This document shows, piece by piece, positions 40,601 to 53,500 of a stretch of DNA of 64,000 nt (within the stretch, counting starts at the first letter, position 1; each line of letters begins with the position of its first letter). A program made the position numbers and the translations under genes. The DNA comes from Albula goreensis (lineage: Eukaryota > Chordata > Actinopteri > Albuliformes > Albulidae), in assembly GCA_022829145.1 (NCBI GenBank), contig CM040753.1, positions 17,337,884 to 17,401,883 on the forward strand, given 5' to 3'. Under the pieces are notes generated by a model that was not told where the DNA came from, did not search any database, and saw only the letters and a program-made list of their open reading frames with translations.

Positions 40601-43600
40601 GTCTGCTTGCTTTGTTTGCTGAAAATAGGAGAAGTGAAAGGTTTTCCTGGTCTGTAAGGTAATTGTTCCATGTCAACAAATGAATTGCCATCGTTACATT
40701 TAGACATTTGGTAGTAGTGGTTCTGGCTCACGAGTAGCTGCAGGCCAGCTGAAGCAGTGGGGCTCATAAGTGTATTCCATGCATCAATACAACTGCAGAT
40801 TACAGAAACAGTTTTCTCTTCACCTAATGTAAAGTAAATTTATAATTTCTTAATTAATGTTTATCCCTCCTTCCTGAAAAATGAAAACACAGATATACAA
40901 TCAAAAGACATTGTACATCTGCTATAATACCATTAATCCCTCCATTATGTGTTAAAAGGGGTCAAAGCATCATGCTAGCTGAGACACTTTATACTTAATT
41001 ATGCAGCTACGCATTATTATTTAGTTATGCATACCACGGATGGTAATTAAACAAAAATAAAGTTCTCCATGTTCTAGGAAAAGAGGCATGTTGCTGTGGT
41101 GATCATCACTAAAACCTTGGTGCAGGAGTTGTGAGATGCACAGCTCCGTAAAACATTGCTGACCTCCCCACTGTGGTCCCACTTAAGTCACGCTCACTCC
41201 TCTGCCTCAGCTGAATGGCTGGGTCATGGAGGTCATGACCCAGGGATTCAAACAATTTCTCAGGGCATGCACATTCACAATGGAGGTGGATTGCTGGAGG
41301 CAACTCCCCATACATGGCTGAAATGATCAAGCTATCACTGGGAGACAGCTTCAACCTGAGTCTTTTGGGACTGAAATGTACTCCTCAAGCAGCTATTAAA
41401 CTCCATTTACTTCAAAGATCGTGTCATATATGTAAATGGTTCGTAGAGACAGTATTTAGGAAAAATGCACGCTTTGATGCAAATACAAGCTAGTGACCAA
41501 CATTTTCTCATATTTTGATTTCTTCGTACTAAAATAAAATGCTTCTTAATTTGACTGGATTAATTTAAATAATAATAAATGCTACTCATTAGACCAAGGG
41601 CTATGTTCAATCAAACACACTTCATTTCTTCGGGGGATTTGCGATTCGATCAAAATGAACACTTTAGTCTCTTTAAGAAAACATGCTATTTTACTTCAAA
41701 ACACAAACAACACAACTCAAATTACATGCTCGTTTCTCTCTGATATAATATTGCCTAATATACTCAAAAAATGATGCTGGATGGTAAAGTGTGTGTTGAT
41801 TAAATTGCATATGCCCTTAAAGAGTCTAAATGTGCTTGAATGGTCCCATGCTGGTATTCCCATGCTTACCAGTTAAGAGTTTTTACCGGATTGTCAAATT
41901 GAAAAACACAATTGTAAAGAAACTATATAGCCACCATTTTAAAAGAAATACCTCAGTATCAGGATCTAGTTGCACAATTTAATCAGCCATTAAGATGTGA
42001 TAAATATATGTGCATTGAAAATAAATGAATAAATTGATAAGATAACAGCCGATGGCAAGACTGTGCATTCCACCATGGGCTGGGTCATTAATAACTGCCA
42101 GAGAAACACTGAGCTGCAGCCACAGTGGGCATGTGAGTTCGTCGTGCCTTCCCATGTGAAAGTGATGGCAGTGTTGACAGACAAAGCTGTTACCTCAAAT
42201 CACCCCATGTTATGGTTTTCAGCATACACACGCGCATGCACGCGCAGAGTCACTCAGTGGTGCAGCTGCTCAATCCCTCCTGCCCACCCCCTCCCCCCAG
42301 CCCTGGGCCATTAGTAATATTCACTAGCTTGCAACATAATTCCTTTCCATTCTAAATGTGTAACATTTATGTGGCACATTAAAAGTTTCAGTCGTTCCCA
42401 TTATTGTATACTCCATCCTAATGCCAAGGTCTAATCCAAGTTTTTAGATTTTAGGATATGAGATAAGAATGTTCTAACTAAAAACATCAACAAAATATTT
42501 CTCTCACTTAATTGGAATACCTTGCACTCCTCATCAAATCTTGTGAAATCTATGCTTGATCTCATTGGAATTATATAATTTAAGAGTACAATAAAATAGC
42601 TTTTGTTTGAGGCTTACATTTTCAATTAAGTTGATAGGTCAGTACTGGTAAGACATGGTATTTCGACAGTGAACTCATGGCTACCAGCTTACCTTAATCT
42701 CAAACCCTTCCATCTAAATACAGATACTCACTCTGAATACAGATTCTGTATGAGTTTATAACAGCACTACTTTCAAATGATAATAGTCCTCATGGTTATG
42801 AACTAAATCTGATTGCATTATACAGAACATTTATGTTATGAGAATGAATTACATGAATATTTAAATGGTATTTTGTTTGGCATCTTGCTTGCATTATTCA
42901 CCCAGAAAGTGAAATAGTGTAGTCTTGGAAAATTATGTAAATTATGCGTTATTTTTTTCAAGGCTTTCTGTTTCTGATGTTGTATTTGTAACTTATGAAC
43001 TGTCCCTAAAATGCAATATTTCAAATGCACTCCACCAGCATCAGGTTCATGACAAACACAAACCACAATGTCTGACACCCCATCAATGCATGTAAAATTG
43101 TATTCCTTTGTTCAGAAATGTTTCATGCAATGATGTAATGCAATGATTTAATGTAAAACATAAAATACTAAACACAAAAAAGTCCTGCACACTGAAAGCT
43201 AAAAATCTGCTTTTTTGGAAGGACACATTACATCTTATTCAGAAGTTTTGAAATGGGGGGTGGAAAGTGCCACCATTTTACTGTGGTACTGAACTGAGGA
43301 AAGGACATCCAAAATCAGGACAAAATATACCCGCTATCCTGTAAGAAGACCTGAAATATGCCCACAAAAATGAAATGAGGAGCCAGCAGTTTTATTAGTT
43401 TTTAATCAGTGGAGGAGCACAGAGCGTAACAGAGCTCAGTGAAGAGGTCTTGACTGGATTAATAATAGATGTGTATCAAGCGGCAGAACAAGACAAACAA
43501 AACCATTCCAAAGGAAGAGTATATGCCTGTTCAAACCAAACCTGCACAATGAGGCCATGAAAAACTTTTCTTCAAAATTCAGCTGCTCTTGAACAACATA

Positions 43601-45336
43601 GTTAATGATAACACAGGTTAACAGGAACACATAAGGAAATACCTATTTATGTAACAATCTGCAACTACTGTTCACATTCCACCACAAAAAGTAAAACAGA
43701 GTATGTTTGTATATGGTAAAATAAACTTCACCGTCACCATAAGTATGGAAAAACAATCTTCTTTTAAAGAAGTCAGATCCTGAAGGTTTCCTAGATATGA
43801 TTTAATTTGGTATTATTCAGTGATTGGAAAAAGGAAAAACAGGTGATTTGACTTTTCCCTAAATGGAACTTAATTAAGAGTTGATGGCCTGTGGAGAAAG
43901 TAGCTCCTTAGGCTTACTGGGGGCCCTCAAGGTTCTGGACTCGTCCTGCACAGGGAGACAGACTGCTGGTTTGTCTCCACCCCTCACTCCCTGCCGGTCT
44001 AATCAGATCAGAGTGTATAATTGAATCTGGGTCCTGCTCTCCAAGACACAACAGCAGTTCTAATCCTGGAGAATCCTGTGGAAATTAACTAGGTCTTCTC
44101 TCTCCACAGACTGGGGAACCGTATCTGAAAAGCCCAAATTGAATTAAATCCACTTTCAAACAGGATGAATAATTGATGTTGAAAAAGATGAGGATATGGA
44201 GGCTTTCAATTATTCAAAGTCAAAACAGAATTTAAGAAATGGCTTGAAAGCAGGAGGTACACCTATCTGTAGACCAATACAGTGTTCTCTCAGTAGGTAA
44301 AAATGTTATTTTCATTGCATCAGTAAAAATATGGTCAGTATCATGTACATTCATTAAGGGGCTGAGCCACTAATCATACAAAAATTATGATTTCAACAGC
44401 ATACATCAATTAGCGTTTTAATTTTCAAAAAACATACACGACAGCATTCAACAACCAAAAAGAAAAAATCTAATATATTCATAAAACATTTCAACTGGAC
44501 AGAGTTCTCATCACCTTAGCTGTCTTGGTCTATTAAAAAAGCCGAGCATGTTGCATTTCAGAAAGATGTAACATGTGCATTTTTTTGCTTATAAGATTTA
44601 TTTACCTGCAGGACTTCTCATACAAAATTACAACAGCACTACACTGCAACCTACTCCATCCTACTGGGATAAAGCAAACCACACGAGAGGGATGCAGGTG
44701 ATAGATGCAGCACATGAAAAATATTTGACAAAGCTCACAGAGCATCGAATCATACCACCAATAAAAATAACTCTAATGGCATATTGTGCATGTTCTCATT
44801 TCCTAGGCTGAAACAGAAAACTGTAGAGAGATGCCATGCAACTGTTATGAAGTGATCAATGGTTTCAATTAGCGAAATGTGTTTAAGATGGTTAAATGGG
44901 TGCTGTCAGTTCAAACTGCGTCCTGTGACAGTTGTGCTTGGTGCAATGCTATGTGATTGCTGTGGCTTCCAGCTATCAGTAAAGCCTGATCTGCATTTAT
45001 GAGAGAATCACATCTGTCTTACACTCTCATCCTCTCGACAACAAGGAAACTGTGGTTTAAACCCTCAGTGAGGGCATGGCACAAACGAGAAAGAGAATGA
45101 TATCGCCTTCTGTGACTTACAATAAATATTCATACATCATGCAACACAGGAGACACACAAACAGGAAGCTCCCGTGTTGATTCAGAGAGCTGTTCTGCTT
45201 AGAATTCAGGCAGGTAACCACACAATGCAAAGAAAGAGTAAATATTGACAGAACTGTTCAGGAGTCTGGAGCCATTTCTACAAGGTGCTTAGATTGGTAT
45301 CACCATTTATCACACCCTTTTGAAAAATCACAGAAT
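34633..45336. other. Long intronic stretch, no gene
   Basis: About 10.7 kb of mostly AT-rich intron 1. It holds a C-rich run at 35440-35465, a 14-bp perfect palindrome (GAATTCTAGAATTC) in a small direct-repeat cluster at about 39130-39185, a TGTG patch near 39720-39745, and a GC-richer motif block at about 43860-44110. The plus-strand frame at 38519-38899 is open for 126 codons but shows no recognisable domain. Confidence 0.5.
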
Positions 45337-45441
45337 GTGAGTGAGGGAGTGAGTGAGTGAGTGAGTGAGTGAGTGAGTGAGTGAGTGAGTGAGTGAGTGA
45401 GTGAGTGAGTGAGTGAGTGAGTGAGTGAGTGAGTGAGTGAG
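45337..45441 (+). repeat. (GTGA)n tetranucleotide microsatellite
   Basis: About 105 bp, some 24 nearly pure copies after one GGGA interruption near the start. The minus-strand LTHS peptide repeat is its translation. Confidence 0.97.
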
Positions 45442-48400
45442 CATCTAATTTCACACAAGGTCCAACATACTGCAGTTTAAGGCATCGCCTGCCCATGCTT
45501 CAAGATGACATTGATTCTGCAAGTACCTTCTTTCATTTGACAAGACTAACATGTTTTGAAATTAATTCTAATGACAGTCAAATTACAAGTTCCCAACATT
45601 TATTCAAGTATAAATAAAAAGGCAATAAATAACCAAGCTAACTCAGTAAAACCAATGCATGTCAAAAAAAACGTCACATTGAATGAACAAAGAAGAATAA
45701 AGTCAAGACCCTCAAAGCCTTTTCAGGTTTAATGATGAGACATAACAGTCTGTTTCCAAGGAGAAATGTTTTTCCAAATCATGAGTGCTGTATGGTCTAC
45801 TCAGGGTCCCAGAAAAGAAAAACCCCTCTCAGTGAGAAGGAGATATACATGTATACCTATAGATTTTCAGAATGGTAAGAAATGATTATGACAAATGGAA
45901 TTCTTCAATGGATTAGTGGACATACACCTTTTATTCTAATACATTCACTGGTTTTCAGTCTGTGTCTGACTTCAGACTGACAAAAATGCCCTTATGAAGG
46001 CTAGATGAAATTATGGAATCCTCCATGATGGGACTCTCTCCTAAACATCAGACAAGAGATCACAGAATCCCTCATTACTGGGATCTGTAATGAACAGTCA
46101 TTGCCCAAGCAGAAGAGTCCTGATGGCTGAACCCCCCTTACTCCATCTCCCCACCCGCCTCCTTTCCAACGGTTACATTCAATTATATAACATTGTGCCA
46201 CGCTAATCTCACTAATCCCTGGCGTTTCACAGCAGGGCACCATCCTGAGCCTCGGACACAGTCTGTTCTTCAAAGCCCCTCCCTCCAGAAGATGTGTGTT
46301 TGAAGGAGGAATGGGAAATTAATGTGCTGTAATGTCACATTTTTGTACCTAATAGGACTGAAAGTTGTGCTGTATTGATGGCTGTATTTAGACTGAGCAG
46401 GCTCTGGATGAATAAAATGAAGAGTGGATCCTCCTCTTTAGAGCTGTCACTGCTGAGGCTTTGGATGAAGCATAGTTAATAACTAAAACACCATTATACA
46501 GTGCCTCACCAACCTGCTCCACTCTTCAGAGTGATATCGAATAAAAATATACAGGAATTTGAAACATCAGTTTTACTGAAATATAGTCTGATGCTTGCAA
46601 AGCTAGAAACTTTTCTGTGGCAAAAAACTCTGATTTTGCCACAGAATTCAACACAAACAGCGACATCCTGGTGCGTTTTGAGAGTTACATTTAGGGTAAA
46701 GTAGCACAATGAAATGAAATACTTGTGAAATTTCTATCTTCATTTTAGTAGAAGCTGACACATTTATGTAAACTCAGACACCATGTGTATTACTATTCTT
46801 TGTCTCTTTGCACTCAGAGTTCATTTTATCACCCACATACTGTATTTCTAGTGCCTTTCCCATATTATTATATATTCTTTATGGAATATTCCCATGTTTT
46901 GTGTTCTGATGATAAGAGAAACATGGATTGGGTCTATAGTTTTCACAATTACACTTTTTGACTGCTTTATTTTTATCAGTGCTTTGCTTATTTTAGTAAA
47001 AGTAGGAGGCCATAAATTATTTTACTCACAGTTTGCATTCTGTGTGCTGCTAGCCAACTAATTATGTGTGGATGTGATGTAAGACTTAGCATTATACCTG
47101 CCTGCTATCCTGTCTAGTTCCTGTTAAAAAAATTTGGTTTCAGTTACTCACAAGTCTTCCCACTTTTTGGTTGGTGGTGACACAGCATTATTTGGTTGTT
47201 TTAAAAAGTTTATTACTATCAGGATTACTTCCTAATTTATTCAGACTGGTTATGAGTTATATATGTTCCACTGTTTTTCTGCAATTACAAGCCTCAGGTG
47301 CCCACTGAATGCTTGACAACATTTTTAATGTATGAATGTATGCAAAATATCTTTCCTGTGACAGTGTCTTGTTTACCTATATTTGACATATTTTTCTGGA
47401 AATAATGGCTTGTTACCAGTGAAGCAGCATAAAAATTGTAATTCAGTGTGAATTATGCATTTAAAAATATTGTGAACAGTGTGCTATCGAACAATGCAGC
47501 AATACACAGCATAGTCATTATATTCAATTTACTGCTACCCTATTGATGCACCATGATGATTTAAGAGCACTCCTCCAGAATGTGTCATGTGACAAAAACA
47601 GCTCCAATCATTTTAAACAGATCCTCTGGGAGGAAATTCAAAATCCCACCCAAAATGTACAGCATTCAGACTCTCCTGTCATGGTTTTATAAAGTGTACC
47701 AGACATTTAGCAGCAGACAGCCATCATATAAATATTTACCAGTAAAGAAAAATATAGCACTAACACAGACAAAACTCTCAAAAAAATAAAGGCAAGAGAA
47801 TTTTCAGAAACTTAACAAAAGCAAGGGAAGAAAAACCAAGGATGACAAAGGCCGTTAATTTAGCAGAGCATAACGTTTATAAAGGTTTTTTCTTAATGCT
47901 GTAAGAATGGAAGATAAATCCCATGCCTTTATTCTACAGCGTAATGCTCAAGAGTCATATTAGGTCACAGCCTATAATCATGTTGTGTCTCTCTTCTCCC
48001 CAGCATTCTTCTCAGGCACTCAGAGATTTTTATATGAGCCTGAGACGACTACACCTCTGGGGGTGACAGACTTAACACACAACATTTTGGTTCCTCCTTT
48101 TTCCTCCTGTGTTTTTGACACTGCTGAAGCGTTTTGGCATTCACTGTAGGTTCTGCAGTGTACAGTAAGTGCAGTGTGTGGTGGGAAAGAGAGAGACAGC
48201 GAGCAGGATGCACTTAAGCCATCGTAATAAAGAACACCAGCTGAATAGACACGCTGTTCCAAAGCTTTTTGTCCATTATGGTGGGAGGAGGGGATGTAAA
48301 GTGAACAGAGTAGCAAAAAAATGAATATGACAAAAAAGACCTCAAATTCCATTAAAAAAGGCAGCTGCATCATCTGAGCCAGAAATGCACTGGAGTCTCA

Positions 48401-50078
48401 TGAAGGGGGAGGGACATCTCCAGGCCTGTCCAGCCCCCCCACAGGTGTTGACCTCTGGATGAGGCTTCTGCGACAAAGACCCTTCTATAGGGATATGAAA
48501 AATGTGGAATGGGGCTATTTCCCCACCAGAGTCAGGCCTCTAATCACATGCCCAGAAGGAGCTGCAAATGTGACAGACAGCAGGCACAATGGAGAGTACA
48601 AATATTTCACAGAATTTAAAATTGAAACAAAGCAACCGAATTTGACTATATCAACATGTAAATAAACAGCACTGATACTACAGTCTCATCTCCTATTCCC
48701 ACTCAACAATTGTAGAGAAAAGACACATTAATAGAATTTTATCTAATAACATACAAATAATCAATTATTGAAATAAATTTATGAAACCCCTAGAAAACTT
48801 AAGAATTTTGTAGGGTTTTAAGGTAGCTTGAATAAGTCCAAATAAGAAATTAGCAAAAGAAAAAAAAATAGCACTCTGATGTGAGAAAATTAAGGACACA
48901 AAAGAGATAACCATTTTTGGGAAGACATTTGCTAACATGTGAAAATGTGAAAATGTGAAACTGGAGTGTGAGGGTCACAGAGTTGTATTCTTAAAGCCAT
49001 ACAGTGCTATCGTCTCTTCAGTTGAGGAGATCTTCCAAAATAAATTCAACTTTGTCTGGGGCCATGTTTGAAGAGCCTCTGCTTATTCCAAGCCAAAGAA
49101 AGTTAAGAGTCCACCACAGCAGCAAGCCAGACAGAGGGAATGTCCCCAGGGCACTCTCTCAGCTACCATACTGCTACACTTCTCTGCACAAACCACTGCT
49201 GCTATATGGATAGTAATGCATGCTGAATTAAACATTGCAGTAACAGGACCCACAGTTAACCTCAAACTCGCAAAGTGGGAAAATACTACATTAAATAAAA
49301 TTTCTCACCATTATCAAAACATTTTATACATTTTAAGAATTTCCATCTGATTATTTCTATCGTTGCTGCATTGGGCACATAGGATCACCAAAATGTAATA
49401 CATACTATGCTACAGTATCAAAACTGGCTCCTAAACATCTTCCAAATGTGCTATTTTGGAAATTCTACATACAGTATAAAAAAGTATTTTCTGGATAACA
49501 CTGGCTTCCATGAGAGTATACTGCCAAAATGGTGACAGGCACACAGTTGGCTTAAAAATATTTCTGGTTTGTGTAAAGAAAAATAACTTACTCATATGGA
49601 CAGAAATGACATATCAGTACTAGGTGCAGAGATTCTCTATGACAGTGACAGCCTGCTCAAACAGTGACTAACATAATGTAAATCATGGCATGACTTCTCC
49701 AGGTTTATATGTGTCAGCTTTTGGACATTGTAACAAAAACTGTGCCTTAGTTAGCCAACACATTTTCAGCGTAAGCAATGAAAGGTCACCCTTTCTTTCT
49801 GTAATACAAAATTTGATCTTGTTTGAAGGAAATTGTTCTTCAAGCAATTAAAAGCAATTTCAGAGTCACAATGCTGACGCAGGAGCCTAGTGTATGGCAA
49901 TGCAATGCATCAGATGGGCAACTTTTATCTCAGAAATAACCATGAAAACTTTCACATATATACATCTGATGTCATAAATCACACCTGTCTAAAGCCAGGA
50001 AATACTACAGTGGACTGGGACAACACACCTCAGCTATACCTTTATTTGATATAGTGCATAGCCTGAAGCATTTAGAGA
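45442..50078. other. Intronic stretch, no gene
   Basis: AT-rich intron 1. A GC-richer block at about 46080-46340 contains two OTX/PITX-like words (GCTAATCTCACTAATCC at 46202-46218). No gene or element was recognised. Confidence 0.5.
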
Positions 50079-50542
50079 GTGGAGGAGTCTCTCCTGAAAG
50101 TCTTTTTCCCAGTATGGGCTCTGCTTCTGATTGTAATTCTGCTCTTCAGTCAGGTCAGCAAGAAAGACTGCAAGGACATTACCAAACAAAAAAATACACC
50201 CTCAAATACTTCCAGAGTGCCTGGGGTCCTGCTGCTGAATGGTACAGATGTATTATTCTTCTCTGGGAATGGTCGCTTGGGCCCTAGTCCCTGCACTGTT
50301 CTCATCTGTGGAAAAGTGATGACTTCGTTGCTTGAAGTTGTAGGGGTGCTGGAGTCGATAGAAGGAAAATGGATTCGAGAAGTACCAGTACTAGAGACGA
50401 GGCAAGGACATGTGTGTATGTGTACATGTGTGCCTCCCTCTACACACAGACGGTACTGGATGGGGAAGAGTGTATGTATGAGTGTATGTGTTGTGTGTAT
50501 GTGAGTCTGCACGCATGAAGGAGACAGGTGTTCTGTCAGCAT
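50079..50542. other. Overlapping long open frames on both strands, unrecognised
   Basis: The plus strand is open for 141 codons (50079-50504) with a hydrophobic stretch, PVWALLLIVILLFSQVS, near its start, and then VLLLNGTDVLFFSGNG. The first codon is GTG, not ATG. The minus strand is open for 130 codons (50542-50150) with a Ser/Thr/Pro-rich middle and GLGPKRPFPEKNNTSVPF. Neither matches a family I recognise. The 3' end of the plus frame runs into TGTG-rich sequence. It may be a transposon-derived or pseudogene fragment, or chance. Confidence 0.2.
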
Positions 50543-53500
50543 ATCTCACTGCTCCTGCCAGTGTCTCTTTTATGACACTTGTTTGACTCAAACAGATTTT
50601 TATATTGAATATAGATGTCACAATATACATTGTAATTTCACCGATGGAAATGTGCCTTGGTTACATACATCTTCAAGTATGTACATTTACGCACCATCTG
50701 GAATCTCTTATAGTCAGGCACCACAAATCATTTTCATGTTACCACCAACACCAGCCAGCTCAGCCTGAAGCACAGCCACTGCAATACCAACTGTGTAGCC
50801 TGCATCTGCTGTCAGATGTAATGTACGGCCAGGATGAAGTAAAGACACTGCTGCTCTGTATCAACACCTTATGCTAGTTCAGTGACCCCACAAAGGACAG
50901 CCATGAGGCATGGCTGTGAGATTATCTCAGTCACCTGTGACTCTCTCTTACACAAAGCCAACTCATCACTGGAAAAAAAACACAATTCAGGTTCAGGAAA
51001 AATTTTGTGGCTTAAAAACAGTACATGACTGTCATACAGTCTCTAAACAGCAGGAGGGATTGTCATAGGTACACCTACACAGTGTTCTCCTCTGGGTTGA
51101 CAGTTCTGCATGAATAGGTCAACATTATTCTTTATCCCTTCACACCCAACTTGTGTCAATTGCAACAAACAAGTAATTCATTACTTGCCCTGTTATGGTG
51201 TGTATAGTTTATGCAGTGCCTATTTCCCACAACTACATAAGTAAAATTAGTGAGAGAAATGGTGCAGATCATGCTTTTCCCAGCACACTACAAAACAGAT
51301 TATTGATTTGACCCCTTAAAAAGCTCTGTGCTGAGATCAGAGGCATAACATGTATAACCTTTCTTCTTAAATCATGTCCTTGAATTTCAGTTTCCCTTTT
51401 GATTAATTAAAATGTAGGTACAACTGAGCTTGGCTTTAATTACTTAGATTTAACTCAATGACAGAGAGAACAGACACTCCCACACTCCATCAATCCACTC
51501 TCTATTCAAAAACGAGTTCTACTGATAACAGATCAAGAATCTTTTCCATCTGCAATTTCTGTGAGTAAATACAAACATATTAAAATGGTTGTTATACAGG
51601 AGGAATAACACAAAGCAACAGCCGGCTGCACAGCCAGTGGCAGAGGACCTGAGGGGTAGATTAATAAACTTTTAAATAAACACTGCATTTTGCCACGGCA
51701 GCAGCATATTTTTTGACTTCCCTCCAGCTGGAATGTGAAATCTCTCCAGCGGCATCTGAGGTGCCAAGAGGCCAGGTTTTCCACTCCACATCTGCAGGGA
51801 AAGTCTGGCCTGTAGAATATGACACCCTGCCCATACAGTGTGGTACACTGACAAAATTGTGGGGCTAACAATGGTGGCCTGACAACATCCTTGATATATT
51901 TGTCAGTTTTTAAAAATAATTTTTTATTCTCACTCAAACACAGCCAAATTGTTTAGCCTCCTGCGGCAACTCTCTCCAGTCAACTCAGGAGGAGGTAGAC
52001 ACGGTAATTGCTCATATTCATGTAATGTTGAGCTGTCGCTTCTTCCCACATTGCAGATGCACCACCAACACCAGTTACACACTGCCCATGGATTCGCATG
52101 ATGACAAAGTCAGCAAGTACATTGAGAGGGACTACATACTCAGGTGACATTTGAATAAACCTTCACAATGCTTCCCTGATCCAAACCCAGGAAGACACAA
52201 AACTTGGCCAACAGCAACCATTTCCATACACAATAGAGGTACACACATGGCAATACACCACCAAGATTTCAGTTTCTAGACCCATGGGTGCTTTTAAACC
52301 CTGTGTTCCCCACATACCCCAAACCCTGTGGCTACAAATAGGCCAAAAAATGAGATTAACACATCAAAGAGGACTCTCCTCCAAAATGTTATAGTTATCT
52401 CCTAATTTTCATCAAGTGACAAAATATTGAGATACATGAAATATGGATATAATCAAAGATACCAGAATCCTAAATAGATACTGTACATGCTTAAGTACCC
52501 AATTAATGCACTGATCTATTAAATTATTTATATATTAATGACCACAAGGAGGAATTCAAGCTCTACTTTGCTATCACAGAGGAGTGAGGACATGTCTGTA
52601 TTTCTGACACAGAAAACTTTCAGAGAAAAGTGGGGCAGACTGACCCCCCTATACACCAACCCCCAATCCAGCAACAGTGGATTGAGAGAGGCTCAGCCAA
52701 AAACCCAGCAGGGGTGCTCTGGGGAACAGGGAGATGGAGGGACCAGCGGCACTTCAAACAGCATGTGTTGAGAGATGGAAAGGGCTGGACGACATTTCAG
52801 CATTAATTAAAGTAGTGCCTTCTCTGTTTAGTAGCCTCTGCATAGCTGACAGGTTGATTAAACTGGTGGTTGATTAGAGAAATATGAATAATGAAAGATT
52901 TGGTTGGTGGCCTCAAGGGGCAATGACAGCAACAACTGCAGACCAAAAAAAATGTTCCCTACATATGGAAGGTGTAGTGGGAGATGCATGTGGGGCAGAT
53001 GAAAGATTGGGGTTGAGTGGGAAAGCAGTCAATTAAAGTGAGACGTTTGCATTTCAATGCACATTTACAACAAGATGCAGACTACGAAATAAAAGTGGCC
53101 TTCGATGGATCCCAGAGATGGTGGGGCACAAATTATCGGTGCATTTGGCAGCAGTCGGCTCAGCCCCAGAGCTAGGCTCTCCCATGGGGCGCTAATTGCA
53201 GCGCTAACAGAATGAATCGATGAGGAACGGGGGCAGGACAATGCCCTTCCAGTACAGTGGGAATTAAGACTCACAAGATCTCCCCCAGATACAGGAGTGT
53301 GTTGGCAAACATACTGCAAATAAGAGTCTGCTGGTGCTCTTCATGCATAAATGTGGCTTTCACAAATACTGTATGAACAACTACACATCTCAAATATTAG
53401 AGTCCTGCATATGACATAATATGAATAAACTGGGAAAATTATGTTTATTATTCTTTAAAAAATGACCATGCTCTCATGGTCAAATAAACATTTAAACCCA

